Shown here: in pieces, positions 32,457-37,291 of the stretch
How the letters are laid out: the number at the start of each line of letters is the position of its first letter
How positions within the stretch are numbered: the first letter of the stretch is position 1
Assembly (NCBI GenBank): GCA_010031735.1
Contig: RGZB01000015.1
Coordinates: 1-37,291 of the forward strand
Length of the DNA stretch: 37,291 bases
Reading direction: 5' to 3'
Source: Pseudomonadota bacterium
GTDB lineage: Bacteria; Pseudomonadota; Alphaproteobacteria; Rickettsiales; RGZB01
Translations under genes and position numbers: made by a program
Notes under the pieces: model-generated
What the model was told of the DNA's origin: nothing
The model's input: the letters and a program-made list of their open reading frames with translations, nothing else
Database searches by the model: none

Positions 32457-32867
32457 ATGTTGATGCCAAAACGCACAAAATACCGCAAAGCGCATAAAGG
32501 CCGTATCCACGGCAATGCAAAAGGCGGTCATCAGCTCGATTTCGGTGAATACGGCTTAAAAGCCCTGGAACCGGAACGTATCACGTCGCGCCAGATCGAG
32601 GCGGCTCGCCGCACGATCGCACGCCACATGAAACGTGCGGGCCGTATGTGGATCCGTATTTTCCCGGACGTGCCAGTGTCGAAAAAACCGGCTGACGTGC
32701 GTATGGGTAGCGGTAAAGGTACGCCGGAATTCTTCGCAGCACGCGTCCACCCAGGCCGCATCCTGTTCGAAGTGGATGGCATTCCGGAGGATGTAGCACG
32801 TGGCGCGTTCGAACGCGCAGCGGCGAAACTCCCGGTGAAAACCAAATTTGTTAAACGTATTCATTAG
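32457..32867 (+). CDS. rplP: 50S ribosomal protein L16
   Basis: The 136-residue protein begins [16 protein letters not shown], matching the family start (MLxPKRTKxRK). It contains [44 protein letters not shown] and the [11 protein letters not shown] region. It organises the A-site tRNA elbow region of 23S rRNA. Length is exactly that of E. coli L16. The gap after rpsC is 33 bp. Confidence 0.99.
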   Translation: MLMPKRTKYRKAHKGRIHGNAKGGHQLDFGEYGLKALEPERITSRQIEAARRTIARHMKRAGRMWIRIFPDVPVSKKPADVRMGSGKGTPEFFAARVHPGRILFEVDGIPEDVARGAFERAAAKLPVKTKFVKRIH

Positions 32868-32878
32868 GATATAGGCGT

Positions 32879-33211
32879 ATGAAATTCGCAGAATTACGTG
32901 ATAAAACACAGGACGAGCTCGAAACGATGCTCTCCAACCTGAAGAAGGAGTCGTTCAACCTCCGCTTCCAGCGCGTGACCGGTGAACTGGCGAATACCGC
33001 CCGTTTCCGTGAAGTGCGCCGCACGATTGCACAGATCTATACGCTGTTCAACGATGAGGGTTCGAAACAAGGCCAAGCGGCTAAAGCTCCGAAAGCGAAA
33101 GCAGCTAAGGCTGAGAAGAAAGAAGCTAAAGCTCCGAAAGCTGAAGCGAAAACCGAAAAGAAAGCAGAAGCCAAAAAGCCCGCTGCTAAAAAGAAAGCAG
33201 CTAAGGAGTAG
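32879..33211 (+). CDS. rpmC: 50S ribosomal protein L29 with long Lys/Ala tail
   Basis: Residues 1-62 are a normal L29: [27 protein letters not shown] and [18 protein letters not shown]29 usually has 60-70 residues, but this protein continues for about 45 more in a repetitive [20 protein letters not shown]-type tail that ends KKKAAKE. The tail resembles the disordered, RNA- or surface-binding extensions of some bacterial L29 and histone-like proteins. It is positioned at the tunnel exit near L23. The stop is 2 bp before rpsQ. Confidence 0.98.
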   Translation: MKFAELRDKTQDELETMLSNLKKESFNLRFQRVTGELANTARFREVRRTIAQIYTLFNDEGSKQGQAAKAPKAKAAKAEKKEAKAPKAEAKTEKKAEAKKPAAKKKAAKE

Positions 33212-33213
33212 TT

Positions 33214-33450
33214 ATGCCAAAACGTATTCTTACCGGTGTTGTAACCAGCGATAAAAATGACAAAACCGTCACGGTGCGTGTCGAACGTCGCGTCACCCAT
33301 CCGGTGTATAAGAAAATCATCCGTCAGTCGAAAAAATACGCGGCTCACGATGAGAAGAACCAATTTAAAGAAGGCGATAAGGTGCAAATTCGTGAGTGCC
33401 GTCCGCTTTCTAAATCCAAGCGCTGGGAAGTGCTCTACGAGCAGGCGTAA
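33214..33450 (+). CDS. rpsQ: 30S ribosomal protein S17
   Basis: The 78-residue protein reads [46 protein letters not shown] and [20 protein letters not shown], the OB-fold signature of S17. It binds helix 11 of 16S rRNA. Length is usual. It is preceded by AAGGAG at 33204-33209, giving a good ribosome-binding site. Confidence 0.99.
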   Translation: MPKRILTGVVTSDKNDKTVTVRVERRVTHPVYKKIIRQSKKYAAHDEKNQFKEGDKVQIRECRPLSKSKRWEVLYEQA

Positions 33451-33484
33451 GGGAAACGGCATACAAGGAAACATGGAGTAATAT

Positions 33485-33853
33485 ATGATTCAGCAGCAAA
33501 CAAGGCTGGAAGTAGCGGATAACTCGGGTGCACGTAAAGTGATGTGCATTAAAGTGCTCGGTGGTTCGCAACGCCGTTATGCCACGGTCGGCGACGTGAT
33601 CGTCGTTTCGATCAAAGACGCTATCCCGAGGGGTAAAGTGAAAAAAGGTGAAGTACACCGCGCAGTGGTCGTACGCACCCGTAAAGAAGTTTACCGTAAC
33701 GATGGCACCGCTATCCGTTTCGATAAAAACGCAGCCGTTCTGATCAACAAACAGAACGAGCCGATCGGCACCCGTATCTTCGGACCGGTCACCCGCGAAC
33801 TGCGTGCGAAACAATTCATGAAAATCATTTCACTGGCGCCGGAGGTGCTCTAA
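33485..33853 (+). CDS. rplN: 50S ribosomal protein L14
   Basis: The 122-residue protein reads [61 protein letters not shown] and [13 protein letters not shown], all canonical. It sits at the subunit interface (bridge with 16S helix 14). A 34-bp gap after rpsQ contains ATGGAGTA ahead of the start. Confidence 0.99.
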   Translation: MIQQQTRLEVADNSGARKVMCIKVLGGSQRRYATVGDVIVVSIKDAIPRGKVKKGEVHRAVVVRTRKEVYRNDGTAIRFDKNAAVLINKQNEPIGTRIFGPVTRELRAKQFMKIISLAPEVL

Positions 33854-33855
33854 TC

Positions 33856-34173
33856 ATGGCGAAACTGAAAATTAAAAAAGGCGATCAGGTCATTGTGACC
33901 ACCGGTCGCGATAAAGGCAAAAAAGGCGAAGTACTGCGCACGCTTCCTTCCGAAGCACGCGTGGTGGTCTCTGGCGTGAACATCGTGAAACGTCATCAGA
34001 AACCGGACCGTATGAATTCCGGTGGCATCGTCCAGAAGGAAGCGCCGATCCACGTATCTAACGTGGCGATCGTGGACCCGAAATCGGGTGCTGCTTCCCG
34101 CATTGGTTTTAAAAAGCTGGAGAATGGCGAGAAAGTGCGTATCGCTAAAAAATCCGGCGAAGTGTTAGCGTAA
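33856..34173 (+). CDS. rplX: 50S ribosomal protein L24
   Basis: The 105-residue protein has the KOW motif [24 protein letters not shown] and [31 protein letters not shown], followed by [22 protein letters not shown]. It initiates 50S assembly by binding the 5' domain of 23S rRNA. It starts two bases after the rplN stop. Confidence 0.99.
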   Translation: MAKLKIKKGDQVIVTTGRDKGKKGEVLRTLPSEARVVVSGVNIVKRHQKPDRMNSGGIVQKEAPIHVSNVAIVDPKSGAASRIGFKKLENGEKVRIAKKSGEVLA

Positions 34174-34183
34174 GAGGAACATC

Positions 34184-34738
34184 ATGGCAGCGACACGTTT
34201 ACAAGAAATCTACAACAACAAGATCAAAAAAGATCTGCAGTCGAAGTTCAACTACAAGAACCCGATGCAAGTTCCGCGCGTGCTGAAAGTCACCGTGAAC
34301 ATGGGTGTTGGCGAAACGACGGTTGAAGCGAAAGCGATCGACGCGGCGGTTGCTGATCTCACTGCGATCACCGGCCAGAAGCCGCAAGTGATCAAATCCC
34401 GTAAGGCGATCGCAGCATTCAAACTGCGTCAAGGCCTGCCGGTCGGTGCGAAAGTGACGCTCCGCTCGCACCACATGTATGAATTCATGGACCGCCTGGT
34501 CACCATCGCGCTGCCGCGCGTGCGCGACTTCCGTGGCCTGAATCCGAAAAGCTTCGATGGCCGTGGCAGCTACACGTTCGGTCTGAAAGAGCAGATCGTA
34601 TTCCCGGAAATCAACTACGATAAAATCGACAAAGTCCGCGGTATGGATATCACCATCACCACGAACGCGAAGAACAACGAAGAAACCAAGGCGCTCCTGG
34701 AAGCGTTCAACTTCCCATTCGTGGGCGATAAGAAATAA
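34184..34738 (+). CDS. rplE: 50S ribosomal protein L5
   Basis: The 184-residue protein contains [78 protein letters not shown] and [11 protein letters not shown]. It binds 5S rRNA and the P-site tRNA elbow. Length is typical. AGAGGAAC lies before the ATG. Confidence 0.99.
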   Translation: MAATRLQEIYNNKIKKDLQSKFNYKNPMQVPRVLKVTVNMGVGETTVEAKAIDAAVADLTAITGQKPQVIKSRKAIAAFKLRQGLPVGAKVTLRSHHMYEFMDRLVTIALPRVRDFRGLNPKSFDGRGSYTFGLKEQIVFPEINYDKIDKVRGMDITITTNAKNNEETKALLEAFNFPFVGDKK

Positions 34739-34751
34739 GGACGAGGAAAAC

Positions 34752-35057
34752 ATGGCAAAAACCAGCTCATTACAGAAAAACGCACGTCGCAAGAAGCTTG
34801 CTGAACAATACGCTACCAAGCGTGCTGCTCTGAAAGCGATCGTGATGGACAAGAATGCAACGCTCGAAGAACGTTTCGCTGCTCAGCTGAAACTGAACGA
34901 ACTGCCGCGTAACAGCGCTAAGAACCGTTACCGCAACCGTTGCTCACTCTCGGGCCGTCCGCGTGGTTTTTACCGTAAATTCGGTCTTTCCCGTATTGCG
35001 CTGCGCGATCTCGCTGCAATCGGTCAAGTACCGGGCGTTACGAAATCCAGCTGGTAG
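34752..35057 (+). CDS. rpsN: 30S ribosomal protein S14 (long, zinc-free form)
   Basis: The 101-residue protein has the C-terminal core [28 protein letters not shown]. It is the long form without the two CxxC zinc pairs of the short form (only one Cys near NRC). The N-terminal half is a helical, basic extension ([19 protein letters not shown]). Long S14 is usual in proteobacteria. Confidence 0.99.
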   Translation: MAKTSSLQKNARRKKLAEQYATKRAALKAIVMDKNATLEERFAAQLKLNELPRNSAKNRYRNRCSLSGRPRGFYRKFGLSRIALRDLAAIGQVPGVTKSSW

Positions 35058-35084
35058 AATGTAAGGATAAACAAGGAATTTTTT

Positions 35085-35483
35085 ATGGCAATTACCGATC
35101 CGATTTCTGATCTTCTCTCCGTCATCCGCAATGGGCAGTCTGCCCGTCTCGCGGTGGTGACGGCACCGGCTAGCCGTCTCAAGAAAGACGTGCTGCAAGT
35201 GCTGAAAGATGAAGGCTTCATCCGTGAATTCTCGGAAGAAGTCGTACGCGAAGGCGTAAAGAAACTGAACATCGAACTGAAATACGTGGAAGGCGAACCT
35301 GCTATCCGCACGATCAAACGCATTTCGAAACCGGGCCTGCGTAACTACAGCTCTGTCACGAAACTGCCGAAAGTGCATAACGGTCTCGGCATCTCCATCA
35401 TCTCCACCCCGAAGGGTGTAATGTCTGACCACAAAGCACGTGCTGCCAATCTCGGCGGTGAAGTGCTGTGCAGCGTATTCTAG
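35085..35483 (+). CDS. rpsH: 30S ribosomal protein S8
   Basis: The 132-residue protein contains DPISDLLSVIRNGQSARLAVVTAPASRLKK, the loop SKPGLRNYSSVTKLPKVHNGLGISIISTPKGVMSDHKAR and the end GGEVLCSVF. It binds the central domain of 16S rRNA; in E. coli it represses the spc operon. Length is typical. The ribosome-binding site is weak (AAGGAAT 10 bases ahead). Confidence 0.99.
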   Translation: MAITDPISDLLSVIRNGQSARLAVVTAPASRLKKDVLQVLKDEGFIREFSEEVVREGVKKLNIELKYVEGEPAIRTIKRISKPGLRNYSSVTKLPKVHNGLGISIISTPKGVMSDHKARAANLGGEVLCSVF

Positions 35484-35501
35484 GAAATTAGGAGCAAAGC
35501 C

Positions 35502-36035
35502 ATGTCACGCGTAGGTAAACTGCCGGTCGAAATCAAAAAGGGTGTAACCGTTACGATCAACGGCCAAACCATTAACGTTTCCGGCCCGAAAGGCAAACTG
35601 TCGATCACGCTTCCGCAAGAAGTGTCGGCGAAACAGGAAAACAACGAAGTGGTGATCACCCCGATCAACAAGAGCAAGCGTGCTCGTATGATGTGGGGAA
35701 CCGCTCGCGCGAACCTGAATAATATGGTAAAAGGCTGCGCGGAAGGTTTCTCGCTGAAGCTGGAGATCAACGGCGTAGGTTACCGTGCACAGGCTCAGGG
35801 CAAAACCCTGAAGCTGAACCTCGGCTACAGCCATGACGTGAACTTCCCGATTCCGGAAGGCGTCACGATTGCGACGCCGAAACCGACGGAGCTCGAAATC
35901 ACTGGTGCGGATCGTCGCCTCATCGGTCAGGTTGCTGCAAACATCCGCAGCTTCCGTAAACCGGAACCGTATAAAGGTAAAGGTATTAAGTACTCTACCG
36001 AGACCATCCGCCGCAAAGAAGGCAAGAAGAAGTAA
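35502..36035 (+). CDS. rplF: 50S ribosomal protein L6
   Basis: The 177-residue protein has SRVGKLPVEIKKGVTVTINGQTINVSGPKG, the central NNMVKGCAEGFSLKLEINGVGYRAQ and C-terminal LGYSHDVNFPIPEGV and ITGADRRLIGQVAANIRSFRKPEPYKGKGIKY. It lies near the sarcin-ricin loop and L7/L12 base. Length is typical, and AGGAG precedes the start. Confidence 0.99.
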   Translation: MSRVGKLPVEIKKGVTVTINGQTINVSGPKGKLSITLPQEVSAKQENNEVVITPINKSKRARMMWGTARANLNNMVKGCAEGFSLKLEINGVGYRAQAQGKTLKLNLGYSHDVNFPIPEGVTIATPKPTELEITGADRRLIGQVAANIRSFRKPEPYKGKGIKYSTETIRRKEGKKK

Positions 36036-36060
36036 TTAGGAAGATAATAGGAGCATTGTT

Positions 36061-36423
36061 ATGCCAATTAAAGAAACTGCATTTGATAGAAGGAAACGCC
36101 GCGGCCGCCATAAGCTGAAAAAAGTCAGCCCGGAGCGCGTGCGCCTCACTATTTTCCGTTCCTCGAAGCACATCTATGCGCAAATCATCGATGATGCGAA
36201 AGGCGTAACGCTGGTTTCTGCTTCTTCCGTGGATAAAGATCTGAAGAAGTCTCTGAAATCCGGCAGCAGCAAAGATGCGGCTAAAGCCGTGGGTGCCCTG
36301 GTTGCACAACGCGCGAAAGCAGCAAAAATCACCGCGGTTTCTTTTGACCGCAGCGGTTACCTCTACCACGGTCGCGTGAAAGCGCTCGCGGACGGTGCCC
36401 GTGAAGCCGGTTTAGCATTCTAG
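36061..36423 (+). CDS. rplR: 50S ribosomal protein L18
   Basis: The 120-residue protein contains [47 protein letters not shown] and the end [26 protein letters not shown], typical of L18, which carries 5S rRNA with L5. AGGAG lies 8-9 bp upstream. It starts 25 bp after rplF. Confidence 0.99.
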   Translation: MPIKETAFDRRKRRGRHKLKKVSPERVRLTIFRSSKHIYAQIIDDAKGVTLVSASSVDKDLKKSLKSGSSKDAAKAVGALVAQRAKAAKITAVSFDRSGYLYHGRVKALADGAREAGLAF

Positions 36424-36439
36424 TCATTTAGGAAACATT

Positions 36440-37009
36440 ATGGTACAGCACGAACAAAAAGAATCGAACTTTGAAGGCAAAGACCGCGAAGGTTCCGAGT
36501 TTATCGAAAAACTCGTCGCCGTGAACCGCGTATCGAAAACCGTAAAAGGTGGTCGCCGTTTTGGTATCGCTTCCCTTATGGTTGTGGGCGATGGCAAAGG
36601 TAAAGTGGGCTTCGGTAAGGGCAAAGCGAAAGAAGTCGCTGACTCCAAAACCAAAGCAACGCAAGATGCGAAAAAACGCATGGTGCGGATCCCGCTCCGC
36701 GAAGGCCGCACGATTCACCACGACGTAAAGGGCCGTTATGGTTCTGGTCGCGTGATCCTGCGCTCCGCTCCTCCGGGTACCGGTATTATCGCCGGCGGTC
36801 CGATGCGTGCGGTGTTCGAAGCACTGGGCATCCAGGACGTGGTCGCGAAATCCGTGGGCAACTCCAACCCGTATAACATGGTGCGCGCTACGTTTGATGC
36901 GCTCTCCAAAATCCAGTCACCGCGCATGGTTGCTGCACGCCGCAGCAAGAAAATCAGCGACATCGTGGGCAACCGCGCTGAAGGTGCTGAGAAAAAAGAC
37001 GAACAATAG
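36440..37009 (+). CDS. rpsE: 30S ribosomal protein S5
   Basis: The 189-residue protein shows [46 protein letters not shown], then the C-domain [51 protein letters not shown]. It guards decoding accuracy and mRNA entry with S3 and S4. It has slightly extended termini. Preceded by AGGAAAC. Confidence 0.99.
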   Translation: MVQHEQKESNFEGKDREGSEFIEKLVAVNRVSKTVKGGRRFGIASLMVVGDGKGKVGFGKGKAKEVADSKTKATQDAKKRMVRIPLREGRTIHHDVKGRYGSGRVILRSAPPGTGIIAGGPMRAVFEALGIQDVVAKSVGNSNPYNMVRATFDALSKIQSPRMVAARRSKKISDIVGNRAEGAEKKDEQ

Positions 37010-37018
37010 AGGTTTATC

Positions 37019-37204
37019 ATGACTGCGAAAAAAACCGTAAAACTGAAGCAAGTGGGCAGCCCGATCGGCCGTAAAGCATATCAGGAAAAAATCCTGATCG
37101 GTCTTGGCCTGAACAAACTGAACCGCGAACGCGAACTGCTGGATACCCCTGCAGTGCGCGGCATGATCAATAAAGTCCAACACCTCGTGAAGGTGATTGG
37201 CTAG
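37019..37204 (+). CDS. rpmD: 50S ribosomal protein L30
   Basis: The 61-residue protein reads [56 protein letters not shown], a complete bacterial L30. It begins 9 bp after rpsE with GAGG upstream. Present as a separate gene as in most proteobacteria. Confidence 0.98.
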   Translation: MTAKKTVKLKQVGSPIGRKAYQEKILIGLGLNKLNRERELLDTPAVRGMINKVQHLVKVIG

Positions 37205-37237
37205 TAACATTAGTATTTGTAGACAGAGGATAGAGCC

Positions 37238-37291
37238 ATGACAGTTAAATTAAACACGATTGCGGATAACAAAGGCGCTCGCAAGCGCAAG
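37238..37291 (+). CDS. rplO: 50S ribosomal protein L15, N-terminus only (continues beyond window)
   Basis: The first 18 codons encode MTVKLNTIADNKGARKRK, matching the L15 start (KLNxLxDNxGARKxxKRVGRG). AGAGGATAG precedes the ATG. Its position directly after rpmD is the usual spc order. Confidence 0.93.
   Translation, partial: MTVKLNTIADNKGARKRK

Noticed and set aside
1-37291. CRISPR arrays, insertion sequences or integrase genes
   Set aside because: No regularly spaced repeats, transposase or recombinase motifs were seen on either strand.

Overview
This window looks like a chromosomal segment of an alphaproteobacterium. The evidence is a PleD-type GGEEF diguanylate cyclase end, a small low-affinity iron permease, RlmB beside tRNA genes, a long zinc-free S14, and a complete tuf-S10-spc ribosomal run. 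The genus cannot be fixed from sequence alone. tRNA-Gly directly precedes tuf and rpsJ directly follows it. That is the chimeric tuf arrangement described for Rickettsia prowazekii, but this genome also carries motility, chemotaxis and c-di-GMP genes typical of a free-living or predatory/associated lifestyle.

Layout. (1) 1-1430: end of a pleD-like gene, ruvX, an AT-rich spacer and a small secreted four-cysteine protein with a terminator. (2) 1434-9063: the most unusual part. Two arms diverge from a 98-bp promoter region that holds nested inverted repeats. The left arm is a tandem deaminase followed by a LOG/SLOG-family protein. The right arm is a tandem cytidine-deaminase-like protein, a 701-residue LOG/SLOG protein and an adenosine-deaminase-family protein. 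The genes inside each arm are translationally coupled. In both deaminases the second half looks like a dead copy of the fold, and the long LOG protein also carries a degenerate extra Rossmann unit. I read this as an undescribed nucleotide/nucleoside-processing system: base or nucleoside deamination plus N-glycosidic cleavage. (3) 9065-12796: iron permease, tRNA-Thr(UGU), EamA transporter, a 50-residue membrane peptide, rlmB, a small secreted protein and tRNA-Tyr(GUA) with a truncated tRNA-like copy upstream. (4) 12797-15055: a periplasmic LprI-like protein, a decayed short-chain dehydrogenase, a 53-residue protein and a zinc-ribbon membrane protein. (5) 15309-20713: a tightly coupled phosphorelay: PAS-PAS kinase with a FixL-like haem-PAS signature, receiver, receiver-kinase, receiver, kinase and receiver-GGDEF. 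A chemoreceptor without a periplasmic sensor domain and a 544-residue protein with about five helix-turn-helix-like units follow. (6) 23842-26602: a Y-family polymerase and two GC-rich lipoprotein/membrane genes with foreign codon use. Each of these has its own promoter and terminator of one shared design, also seen at the 50-residue gene at 10.8 kb. (7) 26776-37291: tRNA-Gly(UCC), tuf, then rpsJ-rplC-rplD-rplW-rplB-rpsS-rplV-rpsC-rplP-rpmC-rpsQ-rplN-rplX-rplE-rpsN-rpsH-rplF-rplR-rpsE-rpmD and the start of rplO.

tRNA-Thr(UGU), tRNA-Tyr(GUA), tRNA-Gly(UCC) and tuf are the same ordered set as the tRNA-tufB operon of Escherichia coli (thrU-tyrU-glyT-thrT-tufB), minus thrT. Here they are spread over 17 kb, which suggests that accessory DNA (rlmB excepted) has been inserted into an ancestral tRNA-tuf array. 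All function calls rest on motifs read by eye; no database search was run.
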